From NCBI GenBank assembly GCA_002749535.1, contig MZZL01000409.1:1733527-1797526 (forward strand): DNA of 64,000 nt. Direction: 5' to 3'. Below, piece by piece: positions 1 to 12,596 of the stretch. The notes beneath the pieces were generated by a model. That model saw only the letters and a list, made by a program, of their open reading frames with translations. It was not told the origin of the DNA and ran no database searches. Positions within the stretch are counted from its first letter, which is position 1. Each line of letters opens with the position of its first letter. The position numbers and the translations under genes were made by a program. Source of the DNA: Apophysomyces variabilis. Lineage: Eukaryota; Mucoromycota; Mucoromycetes; Mucorales; Mucoraceae.

Positions 1-1003
1 TCTCCTGCTAAACAGTGTCTTCACTATGATCCTGAACAAAAACAATGCAAACAACTATATCGATTACTCAAGAAGCTGGATAAGGAATTAAAGGGGATTC
101 AAGACGACCTGGAAGCGAAAAAGTACGCGACGGCCGCCAACAAATTGATTGGCACTGCCAGCAAAAAGGGACTGATCGCAACTATTGATGAACAGTTCGA
201 CGAATTCCATAAATCACTGACAAGTCATCCTATTCCCAAGCGGCTGCACTTAGCATGCTACGAACTTGCCTGCAGGATATATGGGCAACAAAAGTCCAAG
301 GACGAAGCAAAGATTGATAAATGGTGCTCAGCGACATTGGAACTCCAGGAAGATAATGTGGATGCACTTACTTATCGAGGTGAAATACGATTGCAAGCAC
401 ACGAATATGAAGCAGCTGCCAAAGACTTTCAACGTGCAGACGAGGCATCTGAGGGACAAAATCGTCGTGTCCGGCATTTATTACAACGTGCTCAGCAAAT
501 GTTACGGCAAAGCAAGCGACGGGATTATTATAAAATATTAGGTAATTATCACGCTTTTTCTTGCTGAACGCAAAACGGAAAAGTGAATATCTTTTGAATA
601 GGTGTTGCACGCGATGCTGATGCTCGAACTATCAAGAAGGCATACCGTCTGAAGGCACAAGAGTGGCATCCGGACAAGTACAGTGGTGACTTGAGCAAAG
701 AGGAGGTGGAAAAAAAGATGGCTGATATTAATCAAGCGTATGAAGTTTTGAGTGATGAAGGTATGTTCCTTTTCATTCTTGTAATTACACGGAATTTTTC
801 TCATGTGTGTTGCTACAGACAAACGAAGGCAATTCGATAACGGCTTCGATCCATATGAACCGGAAAATGGACAAGCTGGTGGCCCTGGTGGTCATCCATT
901 CCATGGCCAGAATCCTTTTGCTCATTTCCAAGGAGGATTTCCTTTTAATGGTGGTGGTTTCCCAGGTGGAGGCCAACCATTCACTTTCAAGATGCAATTT
1001 TAA
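1..1003 (+). CDS. DNAJC3/P58-like ER co-chaperone, C-terminal part (5' end outside window)
   Basis: TPR plus J-domain co-chaperone, family known to act with Hsp70/BiP in the ER lumen. The visible 294 residues open in the last TPR repeats (LYRLLKKLDKEL, AHEYEAAAKDFQRADE) and run into a J domain: linker SKRRDYYKILGVARD, then the HPD triad in EWHPDKYSG, then a Gly/Phe-rich tail ending FTFKMQF. This order and the G/F tail match human DNAJC3. Exons 1-541, 602-760 and 819-1003 keep one frame; introns are 542-601 and 761-818. The N-terminus, including any signal peptide, lies upstream of the window, so ER targeting is inferred from the family. Confidence 0.88.
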
Positions 1004-1901
1004 AATGCCCATATATGTACCGTACACCCAGAAAAACCTCTGAAATCAGTAGGTAATGTCATCTTTCCCTTCCCACCACAGTTTCCGAACATTCAAATAC
1101 ACAAAAGTAAAAATCGATGAATCTAACAAAAAATAATGTCTCCTGATGATAGCAGTGTCGTTTAATATCCTTATTAGTTTCGGCACGTTCGTACTTCACG
1201 CACGCGAGATTAGTTCACAATAGCCTAAAAAGACATTTAGTAAAACAATAGCAGTTAATCGATCGAATTATCCGTCACTATAGCAATGCTATGACACTTT
1301 GTTACCTCCTTACCGTAGATACAGACACGCAGTACAACATCCATCCACCTGGTTTTCAGCTTGTGCAGTTTTATTGTACCTAATGGATTTGATAGATCAT
1401 GAATTAGTTTTGTTATTGTTGGCAGTGAATCACAGGACGTTCATGTTCCAAATAGTGACCAACTTCACAAGAAATATCACGTTACATTATGCTTAGACAG
1501 CATGATATCCGGAAAATGAAGGATGAACGTCGGTGTGACAGGGAGCACGACAAAAAAGATGTTGATGATCAAAGAAGGCATACACGTACCCACTGCCAAT
1601 ATGCTGTAAAATATGATATAATGATGTACACTGAGCCTGTTACAGCTGGGGAGAATTTAATGTAGGATGCGCTGGAGGGTTATAATGCAGATGCATAATT
1701 CTCATAGACAGAATATCGATTTGTTTTCCAATGTTTCTCTATCTTGTGCAGCAGTAATGTAATAGTGACGCATTCCCCAGGGGATATGTCGAGTTTGAAA
1801 ATGGCTGGCCCAAAAAAAACGAATCGATGTGTGCCAATGCCTCTTTATAACTTTCGCTCTTCTAATCCAAACCCCTCCCCAAGTTCATTTACCTTTTGTA
1901 A
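1004..1901. other. intergenic, no gene seen
   Basis: About 900 bp between two genes on the same strand. Short open frames here lack conservation or codon structure. It should hold the 3' UTR of the DnaJ gene and the promoter of the PTPMT1-type gene. Nothing else is supported. Confidence 0.6.
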
Positions 1902-2817
1902 ATGTCAACTTCATCACCAGAAGCACCTCCAAAGCTTGCCATTTTAACTCAACAGAACTCTTCACTCGGGATCAGTCAGGCATTATATGCAGAAGGCAAT
2001 GACACAGATGCCGATGGTCGAAGAAGAAAAAGCCTGTTAAGAGATGATACCTTTCGTGAACCATCAGAAAGAGATGGCTTCTTTGGGTGGGCACGGTTCA
2101 TGATATCTTTATATTACAACAAACTGGCGATTCATTTGTTTGGTTGCATAACCGGTTGGTCTTGGTACAACAGGTAACAGACAATGCCAAAATATAAATA
2201 AAAAGGAGTTCTTTTCAGCGGACCCGGTTAGGATCGATACACATGTTCTATTGGGGGCGTTACCTACGCCATCGCACATCAAATCCTTGCATACAGAGCA
2301 AGGCGTACGTACTGTAGTTAATCTATGTGCCGAGTTTCCAGGTTATCTTCAACTTTATCAAGATTTGGCTATCAACCAAGTTCGACTGCCTACTACTGAC
2401 TTTACTATCCCTTCATTGGATACAATTGACCACGCGGTCAAGGAAATCACGCGTCGACATGACCAGGGATCTATTTATTTACATTGTAAAGGTAAGGTTG
2501 AGAGACAATGACGGCAAAATGATCTAGAAAAGGGATTTAAACAAACAATGACATAGCCGGACGCGGTCGAAGCGCCATCGTCGCCTTATGCTATCTTTTA
2601 CGCACATACAAATTGAACCCTCAGCAAGCACAACAAATTTTACTTGAACATAGGCCACAGGTAAAAGAAGAGAAGACTGGTTCGACTGATCCGAAAATTC
2701 TTATGCAATCTTCAGGTCGACAAGGAATTGTTCCAGACTGAAGAAGTACGGATGTTCTATAAAGGCCTGATTGCTGATGCAGAATCTGGCAAAATCACTC
2801 GGATACCATATAGCTAG
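1902..2817 (+). CDS. PTPMT1-like dual-specificity phosphatase (phosphatidylglycerophosphate phosphatase)
   Basis: Mitochondrial phosphatase family; PTPMT1 removes phosphate from phosphatidylglycerophosphate in cardiolipin synthesis. The 245-aa product has the family N-terminal signature WYNRIDTHVLLGALPTPSHI and the CX5R active site HCKAGRGRS (Cys nucleophile, Arg phosphate binder). Exons: 1902-2173, 2232-2491, 2557-2660, 2716-2817. The first acceptor was placed at 2230-2231 because it joins AAC-AG to G-ATC and restores the conserved WYNR-ID junction; the more obvious AG at 2217-2218 runs into a stop. The second intron splits the active-site loop between HCK and AGRGRS. The hydrophobic stretch ahead of WYNR fits membrane association. 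Confidence 0.88.
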
Positions 2818-2943
2818 TTTGTCCCCTACTACACCATTAAAAATAATGATCATAAGTATTTCTTCACAGATCTGCGTCTGCACCATTTTCCTTTGTTTTT
2901 TTTTGTTCAAATTGTTTTCCTTTTTTTTTTCTTTTTCTTCGTT

Positions 2944-4270
2944 CTAATCCTCATCTGAAACGTCTACATCTTCGGCTGCAAACAGCTCTTCTTTGACAGC
3001 CATATCTCCATTCTGCAAAGACATGCCAGTCATACCAGCCTGAAGTCTTTCTTGTTCTAATCGATCGCGTTCTCTTTCTGTCTCCTCGCGATCATAAATA
3101 GACAGATCAATGGCATCCGCATCCTCATCATCAAAGCTAGTTGCCAAGGCGGGGTTGAAGTCGAATAGATCTCTACCGGACATACCCTGCGATCGACCAG
3201 CTTTCCATCGTGTTTCCTTCTGCTTGCGGATTGTCGCTTCGTCCGCATCCTTTTTAGCCTGTCGGTTCTTCTTCCATTCATTGAACGATTCCAGTGTCAC
3301 AGGTGTCAAATTGGGACCAAGTTTGTGACGCTACCGTTTTTTACCCCCATTGCGATTAGCCCAAGGCCCAAAAAAGTGATTGCATAGTATTCAACCTACC
3401 TCTGTTTCCAAAAACTCTTCTAATGAGATTTCGGCCTTTTCGTCCTTCTTGTCGTTCTTTGATTTCAAGACGAAGCCAGGTGGCAATGCGTGCCGATATT
3501 TACAGTTGACACCTAGATAATCACCCTTTCAATCACTTTTTCCCTAGCTAAAGAAGACGAACTTACCACCATTTGGACATTCCCAGAACCAACCGTATTT
3601 GCTGGTTTCAATGGCTTCCAAAAAGTATTTGCACACGATATCTGTAGGAGGTTGTTTTCCAGCTTTGCTTTTGACAACTTCTTCCAATTTCTTTTGATCC
3701 CATCCCTCCATGGTGTCTAATAGAACGATGCGTCAGATCATAAACTTTTTTCTACTCGATCATCATCTGTGTTCGTTGATTGTTTTTTTTTCTTTTACCT
3801 CCAGCTTCATCATGTCGGGCATCTGTGTACAGATCCTTCTTCTGTGCCTTTCGCTCGACACCAATATCGTGAGAGAATTTACACTTGCTTCCTTTTTCAC
3901 AATGGCCCGCCTTGAAATACATACACAGGACTGTCTTAGGATCGGTACCGAATGGTACCTTTTGAGGTACTTGCACTGGTTTAAATAGTTCGGCCAGTTC
4001 TTCCTTTCTCTTCATTTCAGCCTTCTTCTTCTCTGCTGCATTTTCTTTTGCCTATGTATAGGTTTGTTCGTTCAGTACAGGTTGCCATCAGCAAGTAATC
4101 AAGAAGAAACATACGCCGCCTGCTTTCTTTTGGTTGTTTACGGCTTGTGTCTGAACTTGTTGAATGTATCGTTGCACCTTGGCTGATTTGTTTTTGTTCT
4201 TCATGCCGAAGGTTTTATCCTCTACGGCCTTTTGGGCCTTCTTCTTTTCATTCTTCGTTTTTGGTGGCAT
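2944..4270 (-). CDS. TMA46: DRG-family regulatory protein (Tma46 / ZC3H15)
   Basis: Partner of the translational GTPase Rbg1/DRG1, ribosome-associated. The protein begins with a basic Lys-rich segment ([15 protein letters not shown]), then a CCCH finger [19 protein letters not shown] (C-x7-C-x5-C-x3-H), then a second CCCH unit starting [19 protein letters not shown] and closing with [12 protein letters not shown], then the DFRP segment ([14 protein letters not shown]) and an acidic tail ending DVSDED. At least five exons: the first is 4270-4115, the second starts at 4051, and the third begins with [15 protein letters not shown] near 3715. Matches the order and length of human ZC3H15. Convergent with the PTPMT1 gene. 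Confidence 0.92.
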
Positions 4271-5985
4271 CGTGTCGGCGAACCGTCAGAAACGGACGTA
4301 GGGGAAAAAAACACTGGACCGTTACTGCTTTTGTAACTGCGACTGCTTCGCACCACAAGTGGGCTAAAAAAGTCTTTACCCAAAAAAATAAAGCCCGAAA
4401 ATACTTTCACTTTGCTGAGTGTCTCGCACTTACGATGGGATAAAGCAGTTCTTTTGCCGTCGACTGGAGGACGCAGATATGCTTATGCGGCCATTTGTTC
4501 ATAGCACCATGTCAATGATGGAACATAATTTCCATGCCATGGAACCATTCTAACACGGTTTCCGTACATACTGGGAAAGTTTGGTTTCTATGTCAAGGTT
4601 TGCATAGTGACATTGGTTGGCAATGGTTACCACCTCTGGAAGGCTATCCTCTTTTGCTTCGATCCGAAAACGTATGTTCCTTCCATACACCATCCATCTA
4701 CATAAAGCGAGACGTGGTCTGTCTGATCTGCGTGTATTTGTCTATCGCTTCTCTATCAAGGGTTGTGATCTTGGTTTTTAATGAATGGAAGTAGCTAGGG
4801 GAAGAGGAACATCTGCTTCTTCATTCTTTCCTTCTGTGTTCCGCACACTGCATTCCCGGTAAACGTGGTCTTTGCCACATATGCACCGTGGGTTCATGTC
4901 CTTTTGTCTACGTTTTCCTCTGCTCCAGCCTACCTTGATTTTATCATCACTCCCTGTCCCACGCTCAGTAAGTGGATAAGACATTGTCTATCCATTGAGA
5001 AAGTCACTCAATCCTTTGTACTCCAAGTGCTTGTCAAGGTATTGCATCGCTTCAATCCCTCTTCCAGACCGAAGAAACACTACAGCCTAGCCACTCAAAA
5101 AAGTTGCCTAAGTCCCTCTTGCCAGCTCCAAGAATTGATCAATACGGGGCTGGCCCCTGTTGGTAGGCAGAAATACCTTTTTCGGGTACATAGAAAGTAT
5201 TCAAGTATGATTTCATTTACAGATCTTTATGCTGATCGCATGAATTCTGCTTCCATCGAGGATTAAGTGCACTATTGAGTAAAATGGTGACCTAGCATAA
5301 CGTTTTCACTAAATGACGCCTATCTATTTCCCCTATTTTATTGCAGATTTGTACCTTTCATAGACGGAATGGTTGTTTCGCAGTAATGCAAGAATTTCGT
5401 TCAACAGATAATGATCACAAGGTAGGCTGTACTGTTCCTGGGTTAGCGAATGCACCTGATTGGTTAATCATGTCAGGGCGAAGAGAGGAAGTAGAAACTG
5501 TTCCGGATCAATTGTTCTCTTTGATGCACTGCACCGTTGGTCAATTGAGACGATTCGGTCATGGCGTATGATACTATGATGATTGTATGGCCATTGCTGA
5601 TATGACTCGGAAAGTGACAAGATAGGCTGCCAATGATCCGGGTGTTTTTTCTTGTGTCACTTTAATCAATTTATCGCTGTCTCCTATTGCTTCATGCTAA
5701 GATGCAACATAGTAACTTTAGCACCCATTGATCGGCAGCTGTATGTGGTCAGTACAAATAGTCATCAAACTAAAAATGTCAGCAGCAAGGGACACATCGA
5801 CTTTGCGTGGTCAGTTGAAAACACAGAGACCTTTTGACTCTCCACGCGGCATTTTAAAACCGCACACGGTTACAGCACACATAGGAGCTTTCTATTGATA
5901 AACTGGTCAACTATAAAACCAGTTATCCTTTTCGCTCTTTCCCTTCTTTTCTGTTTCTTTAGTCTTCCTTTCCCAAACAGAAAAT
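4271..5985. other. intergenic with possible decayed transposable-element coding remnants
   Basis: 1.7 kb without an intact recognisable gene. Plus-strand open pieces at 4534-4671, 4865-5266 and 5341-5571 have plausible splice donors and acceptors (for example GAAAAC/GTATG at 4671), but I could not join them into a protein I recognise. The minus strand carries a zinc-knuckle-like fragment listed separately. The last few hundred bases are the promoter of the glycosidase gene. Confidence 0.4.
4778..4984 (-). pseudogene. zinc-knuckle fragment, possible retroelement gag remnant
   Basis: A 68-codon frame contains RCICGKDHVYRECSVRN, a C-x-C-x3-H-x4-C arrangement resembling retroelement zinc knuckles, preceded by a basic KRRQKDMNP stretch. 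Upstream on the same strand, in another frame, EAMQYLDKHLEYKGLSDF (about 5000-5060) also looks coding but meets stops. Together they suggest a decayed element. The assignment is an inference from composition; no polymerase or integrase motif is visible. Confidence 0.3.
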
Positions 5986-8502
5986 ATGGTCACCAACACG
6001 CTCCAGGCGCCTACAGACGCCCCGGCGATTTATTCCAAAACAGCCGCGCAAGAGTGGAGCATGCCCATTCGTCATCGTGGCCGTTGGTTTAAGGATCCCT
6101 ACGGACGTACGCTCCTCATGCGTGGCGTCAATCTTTGCGGATCGTCTAAGCTACCAACCCACCCATATCCTGGATCGACTCATTTATATGATGAAAAGTT
6201 GTTCTGGGATCATCGGAGCGTCAGCTTCGTTGGCCGACCCTTTCCGCTGGCAGAGGCCAAGGAACATTTCGCACGTCTGCGCGCCTGGGGTCTTACTTTA
6301 ATAAGACTGTTGGTGCCATGGGAAAGTCTCGAACATGCGGGCCCGGGTCAATATGATGACAATTATATTGATTATCTCCGTGAACTTATTGCCATGATGC
6401 CTGAATATGGCCTAAAATGCCTGATCGACCCACACCAAGATACGGTAAGGCAGTGACCTATGACAACAAACTATCTTCAAGGCTCATGCCAGATATACAG
6501 TGGTCGCGGTATTCTGGTGGCTCTGGCGCGCCTGGGTGGACCTTTGAAATCGCGGGATTGAATATTCGAGCTTTCAAGGAAACAGGCGCTGCCTATGTAC
6601 ACAACACCAATGCGGTTCCAGGAGATCCTTTGCCTATGGTAAGAAAGAAACATAGGATAGCAATGCATATTTTTTTGCCTGAAAACTCAACAAAATACGA
6701 CACAAACAAGGTATGGCCTACCAATTATACCAAATTAGCTTCCTGTACCATGTTTACACTTTTCTTTGCTGGTGATACTTTTGCACCTTCGTGTATGCAT
6801 AAAGGAAAACCTATTCAAAGATTCCTTAACGATTGCTTTATTGGCGCTTTTCGATACCTTGCCGAACGAATCAAGGATTTGGATGCCGTGATGGGATTTG
6901 AAGTGATGAACGAGCCACACCCGGGCTATATCGGCATGAAGGATCTACATGAATTCGATCCTATTGTGAATTTAATTTTTGGTGATGCGCCAACGCCACT
7001 TCAGAGCTTCGCCTTAGGTGACGGTATCCCACAGACGGTGGGTGTGTACATCAAATCCTGGCCTTTTCCTACCAAGCGCTCTCATTACCGTGTGATCAAT
7101 GCTAGTCGCACTTCTGCTTGGCTAGACGGCCAGTCGTGCATCTGGCGTCAGCACGGGGTATGGGATTTAGATAAAGAAGGAAAGCCGGAATTATTGGATC
7201 CTGCCTATTTCTACAAACACCCAGTGACAGGGAAAAAAGTTGACTTTTACGGCGACTTTTACGTGCCATTTGTCAATCAATATGCTCAAGCTATTCAAAG
7301 TGTGAAACATGACTGGTTTTGCTTTGTAGAACCACTGGCAAATGAAGTGAGTTGCTTTTACGACACAGTGCCTGGTTTAAACGATGATTTCATTAGAGAG
7401 CACCCCTGTACACGGAAAAAGATCATCATCACAATGTGGTTTATGCTCCCCATTGGTATGACCTAAACTGTGTCTTTTACAAGAAGTTTGATGGACGCAT
7501 GACACATGACGTACAAAGTTTGCAAAATGTAGGCTGCACAGCTTAATCCATGTTTCACGAGATCTCATCTTAAAGTAAACATAGGGTGGCAATGTCCTCA
7601 GCGCGACTTACTTTGGCCGCAATGGTGCGAAGAAAAATTATCGGGGTCAAATCAGAAATATTAAAGCGAGTGGATTGCAGAACATGGGTGAAAAGCCATG
7701 TATTCTGGGTGAGGTTGGCATACCCATGGATCTCAATGAACGTATTGCATTCCAAACGGGTGATTATAAGAAACATATCCATTTTATGGATGCAGTTATT
7801 CATGCTCTTGAGACGAATCTCGTTAGCTTTGCGTAAGTCTTAAACATAACCGCGAAAAGAAGGGACTCAACAGTTGTTAGATTGTGGAATTACGATGTCT
7901 GTAACGACAACGAGTACGGAGATCATTGGAACGGAGAAAACTTTTCCATCTTTTCTCCAGGAACGTTGCGGTTGACAACGGATGACAGCAGTGTAGAATA
8001 TACCTCTTCCGATGGATCCGATACCTCCATGGGCTTACATCCTGCACGTCTGCACGATGGAGGTAGAGTCCTTGACGCTGCTTTGGTGAGCATTTAGGTC
8101 TGTTGACGAGGATGTACTGATTCACACTTTGAAATTTTGTCTTAGCGTCCGTATGCGTCCAAGATAGCTGGTACGCCAGAGTCGTCTGAATTTAATATGG
8201 ATATGTTGGAATACACTCTGGTGTTTACTCCATTTAGTGAATCTGAAATTAAGCAATTGGTTCAGGAGGGCTATGAAACAAACGCCGAGCATGCGTTGCA
8301 GACGGAAATATTTATACCCCATTATCATTTCGGAGATGCCCAACTAGATGTTCAAGTTAGCCATGGTGGATGGGACTATGTCACAGACAAACACACAGTG
8401 TACCATCGATATTCGCGGGGCACTACGGATAGGATAACAATCAAGATCCGAGCGGCGGCTAGTTCTATGGATAACAGCGATGATCGATGTCATATCATGT
8501 AG
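5986..8502 (+). CDS. EGH1: GH5_12 steryl-beta-glucosidase / glucocerebrosidase-like hydrolase
   Basis: Glycoside hydrolase family 5 enzyme of the fungal EGCrP2/Egh1 type, which cleaves ergosteryl-glucoside and glucosylceramides. The 724-aa product comes from seven exons: 5986-6444, 6501-6638, 6711-7346, 7397-7528, 7585-7832, 7881-8085, 8146-8502. Barrel landmarks are RGVNLCGSSKLP near the start, LIRLLVPWESLEHAGPG, the acid/base glutamate in GFEVMNEPHPGY, VVYAPHWYDLN and the nucleophile glutamate in ILGEVGIPMDLNE, then a C-terminal beta domain. The ATG at 5986 follows AAAAT and opens the frame; the N-terminus has no obvious signal peptide. It ends DDRCHIM, so the fourth residue from the end is Cys, a possible CaaX prenylation site (see findings). 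Confidence 0.9.
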
Positions 8503-11070
8503 ATAATATAGGGTAGAACTATAGCATGTATCTGAAAGGAGACCATTTTTGTAACAGCCACCATTGTAAAAGAACAGAAAAGGGACCGAGACAAAAGGTC
8601 AATTAGCAGCAGGTTATTGCTCTTCTCTTGTTTGTTTCATAGCGGGAGTCATGTGAGATAGTGTTTCCTCCGCCGTAATCCCTTATGTGTATAGCACCTG
8701 TGGAACAGAATAATGAATTTTTTTGTTTGTTATTTATTCACTTATTCCCATGAAGGGTAAAGCTGACTAAAAAGAACTGAATGTATCCATTATTGTATTA
8801 TGAAGAGAGCACAAGGCTTTTTCTTCGGCATGGACAGTAAGAAAGCATGTATGTCCGGATGCTATGCATTATGGGCGTAGCTGCATCGGCTAACGGTTAC
8901 CTATTTTTTCTATAATAGAAACGATATGCCGAAGGACACAGAGAGAGTTTAGCCAAGCACGCCTTACTTAACCCATTACACCAATTAAAGTAATTTATAA
9001 ATAGAAATAAGGGAATCGGTGATGTAATGGAAGGACTTTTTAACCGATTTGCTGGGACGGAAAATGGTTGATTGGCTCAGGGACATCGATTTCCAATGTC
9101 AAAAGACCCTATTCGCACAACTTAAAGCGTCGTTAATATATCCGATCGTTGTGTCATGTGCAATGGATTCGTTTGACCAAAAAAGTCAGCTTCACATCGA
9201 CTGAATGATTGATCCCATTGACGTTGAAGGAGCAACTTCTCTCTTAACACACTTGAATGAATCCAACAGCTGATAATAAGTACACTTGATTCTCCTATCT
9301 ATCATTGTCAGGATAGATACAATGTAAAAGCTGGCATATTTTGATCTAATGAGGGGGGGGGGGGAAAGGCACAATTAAACTGTTTTATATATTCTGTCTA
9401 TCCTTCCGACTTCTAGCCCCGCCCCTTACCCTGAACCCTTTTTTCTGTTGTAGAAGTAATTCTCAGGTATATGCGTAAGAGATATAACATTATACACAAC
9501 ATTGGCCAATTCCACATCAAGTACCTCTCCAAATCTCACATAGTTTGCAAATCCTTTTTATCGATGCGTTTGTTACTCTAGGACATTGGCCGCTGCGATT
9601 GCAATTCTATCTATTGCAAGTGCGGGGATTATTCGCCCCCTGTCTCACGATAGGAAATGCCTTTCGAGGATAAGTGGCAACGGGTATGCACTATAGTTAT
9701 AACGTGCTCAGCATGACTGGATGTCTTATGCTTACGCCAACCCCGATCGCAAGGTCCAAGCCAATCTACTAATGATATTCTGCAATAGATGCCCTGCAGC
9801 GTTCTATGTCGTACGTATGCAGATATTTCAAAATAGTTTCCCTGTGCTTTTCCGTTGATGGGCTAAGTGAAGTCAGTGATGGGTCGATATATTACTAAAG
9901 GATTTTTACTGTCGAATGTGAGAATGGGTCAACTTCAGGGATCGGGCAGTGACATAGTCCTACCCTCCCAACCCATCCTAAAGGATCAGGCTTCAGATCA
10001 TCATGCTTCTGTAGTTTATGCGTGTAACAATCGATCAATTTGGCCTATGCGATAACTTACAAGGTATTGTATCTTCCATTCGAAGTATCCATTAGGTAGA
10101 GCAAAAAATAGGATACGGCTTGATGTCGCCATCGTTGTCAACGTACGTAACCACGGGACCAGACAGATATTCAGCCATCATATTCTGTGCATCTCTCGTC
10201 GTACAGACACACCACACTCATGTCGCCTACATGTATAAGCAACTGGAGTAAATGAGTGAGAGCGAAAAACGTATGTTTACATATATTCGAAAGCAATCCA
10301 GCTAAGTGCTTTTGGGCGCAAGCGGAAGTAAAGCAAGGCCGTAGGACTTTAAAGCATCGAATGGACTACGATTCCTAAACGTTCAGGCGTTTTTGCAGTG
10401 TACGGCCGCAGATGGGCCTCCTTAATGACAAAGGCTTGCTTTCGTAACTTTTTCCTTTCTTTCTGTTTCCCTTCTTCCAAATCGCTCGTGTCAAATCTAT
10501 AATTGGCACGAGCGTATATGCCTGTACAAGTTTCCTCTCGGAATTCAAGCCAAAGAGTATGTCATTGAACCGATTCTTGTATTTATGGGAGCGAGAAGGT
10601 TATTATTGAGTAAATTGCATCCTATTCCATGGCTAAGATACTTTAATACCACTTATCTGTGTCATCTTTTAGCCTCAACTTGATCTCTTTCATGGACGCA
10701 AAGTTTATTTAAGAGTGGTGTAAAAAAATTTGTTTATAAACAGTAACTCTGAAAGGGAAAACTATGATCCACAGTCAAACGGATAAAACGTGCGAGTACA
10801 TTGGTTCACCAGATCCATATCCCGCTAATCAACCAATAAAGAAGAACCGTAAAATTTTTAGAATAAGGACCCTTTTTTATTTGGGATTTCCCTTTTTCTT
10901 CTTCACTCTTCTTATTCTCTTTATTTCCTTCTTACCTTCTATCTTCTCTTTTTGAGTTCCTTTCATCGGATACCCTTTCTTTCTCTCATTTCCCCCTTTT
11001 TTTCTGTTTTTCTCTCGGTCATTTTATTGTTATACTATAATTTGGTTTGAATTTTTTTTTATTTACACAG
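8503..11070. other. long gene-free intergenic region (2.6 kb)
   Basis: No frame here shows family motifs, and stops are dense on both strands. Visible features are a run of 12 G at 9353-9364, a strong hairpin at 10483-10514 and a pyrimidine-rich stretch from about 10860 to 11070. The latter ends in TTTACACAG directly before the kinase ATG, which suggests a 5' UTR intron acceptor. It probably holds the regulatory region of the kinase gene. Confidence 0.6.
10483..10514. repeat. 12-bp-stem hairpin
   Basis: CGCTCGTGTCAA and TTGGCACGAGCG pair across an 8-nt loop (ATCTATAA) with a single G-T wobble. It stands alone about 550 bp upstream of the kinase start. Function unknown: it may be a palindromic regulator site or a structured 5' leader. 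Confidence 0.6.
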
Positions 11071-12596
11071 ATGGTATCGACAATAGAAGCTAAAATCGGT
11101 GGCTCTTGGACAATAGACGACCTCGTACCCCGCACGGATTCACCCGAAGTCGACCCCGGCCTCTCGTCGTTCATGTCAACGAGGAGCTCCTACCAAGCCG
11201 TCGGCAGTGACCATAGCGACTGCTCGTCCGTGGATACCCCTTCTCCGATCAGCAGCAGCACTTCCATGACCATGCCCGTACCGATCAAGTCTTCACACCA
11301 TAAAGCATTCTCAGGTCTCAGAATGACGCGGATGGACGATGGCTGTTACCATGACGATGACGAAGTGGTGATTCACGATGCCGAACTTCAAGGTCCCTCT
11401 CGCAGTAGCTCTAGTATTCGCAGCACCTCGTCCTCTCTCTCCAGCAAGCTGAGCCGATCGTTTAGCCAGCTTCTATCGTCTTCCTTCAAAAAGAATCAAC
11501 GGAAACGATTCGATGGAGAAGAGAGTTTGCAGCAAAAATACGGAGACTATGTGAAACGCAAGACAATGACATTGAAGAAAAAAGAAAAGGTCGCCACAGG
11601 GGCCACAGCCGTCATTCGTCTTGTTCAGCAGGGAAGCCGTATCTTGGCTGTCAAGGAATTTAAGAAACGAGGGAAATCCGAGTCAGCAGAGGAATATGAA
11701 ATCCGGGTGCGGAATGAATGTGCACTCAGTATGTCCGTTTCCGGTCATCCCAATGTTGTCGAAACCATTGAACGCATCAAAAATGAACGTGGTCGCTGTT
11801 GTCTCGTCATGGAATATGTAAGCTTATTTTTTTATTTTCCTTTATCTTTCACTTTGAATACATCTCTAAAACATTCTCTGTATGGCTTTAGTGTGCTGGT
11901 GGCGATTTGTTCAACTTATGCCAAAGCGAAGCGATGGATTGCCAAGATCAAGAATGCCTTTTTAAACAGCTTTTGCTTGGTCTACAGCACCTTCATCATC
12001 ACAATGTGGCCCACCGTGATATCAAACCAGAAAATCTTGTATTGACCAAAGGAGGCGGAACCCTCAAGATTGCCGACTTTGGTGTAGCATGCAGTCCTGC
12101 GGATGAATGTCGTCGATGGTGTGGCTCTGAACCCTTTTGGAGCCCAGAGATGTGGACACTCAAGTCCAAAGATTCTGTTTATGATGGCCGTGCTCTGGAT
12201 GTCTGGAGTGCTGCCATTACCTTTTTCTGTCTTCGTAACTTTTTGCCGTTTGATTGTGCTTATTACAACCCTATTCCACAACCACCTCCCAAGCATGCGG
12301 ATCCCTCGTCGCCTGCCGTCATTGCCAGTAAGGAACTCAATGGTGGATGTCCTCTATATGGACGCTATCACGAAGAACGACGTAAACTCGGCGCATCTCA
12401 ATGTGAACTTTTCAAAGACTTACCGGAACATATGCGGGACTGTTTGGCCGGCATGCTGGATCCTGATCCAAAGACTCGTTGGACTGTAGATCAAGCATTG
12501 GCTTCCGAATGGCTCTCAGGAGTTGAGACCTGTACAGACGGTGTCTTGTCTAACGGCTGGCGACATTCCCATCGCGTTCCTATCTGTTCCAAGTAG
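11071..12596 (+). CDS. HAL/NPR1-family Ser/Thr protein kinase
   Basis: Fungus-specific kinase family (Hal4/Sat4, Hal5, Npr1) that controls plasma-membrane transporters and ion homeostasis. The 483-aa product has a Ser-rich, probably disordered N-terminal 150 residues and then a kinase domain: ATGATAVIRLV loop, catalytic Lys in LAVKEFKK, hinge CCLVMEYCAGGDL, HRDIKPENLVL loop, DFG in KIADFGVAC, and the HAL-type SEPFWSPE in place of the usual APE. Exons 11071-11817 and 11892-12596; the intron falls right after the hinge EY. The ATG was chosen because it directly follows a splice-acceptor-like CAG and starts the conserved frame. Which HAL paralogue it is cannot be settled here. Confidence 0.88.

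Noticed and set aside
2174..2218. Acceptor at 2217-2218 for the first PTPMT1-type intron
   Set aside because: It shifts the frame into a stop within five codons; the acceptor at 2230-2231 gives the conserved WYNRIDTHVLLGALP.
4534..5571. A spliced plus-strand gene across 4534-5571
   Set aside because: Individual pieces look semi-coding, but I could not connect them into one frame with conserved content; left as a possible decayed remnant.
9353..9364. G12 run as a G-quadruplex or telomere-like signal
   Set aside because: A single homopolymer with no repeated G tracts around it; probably a simple repeat.
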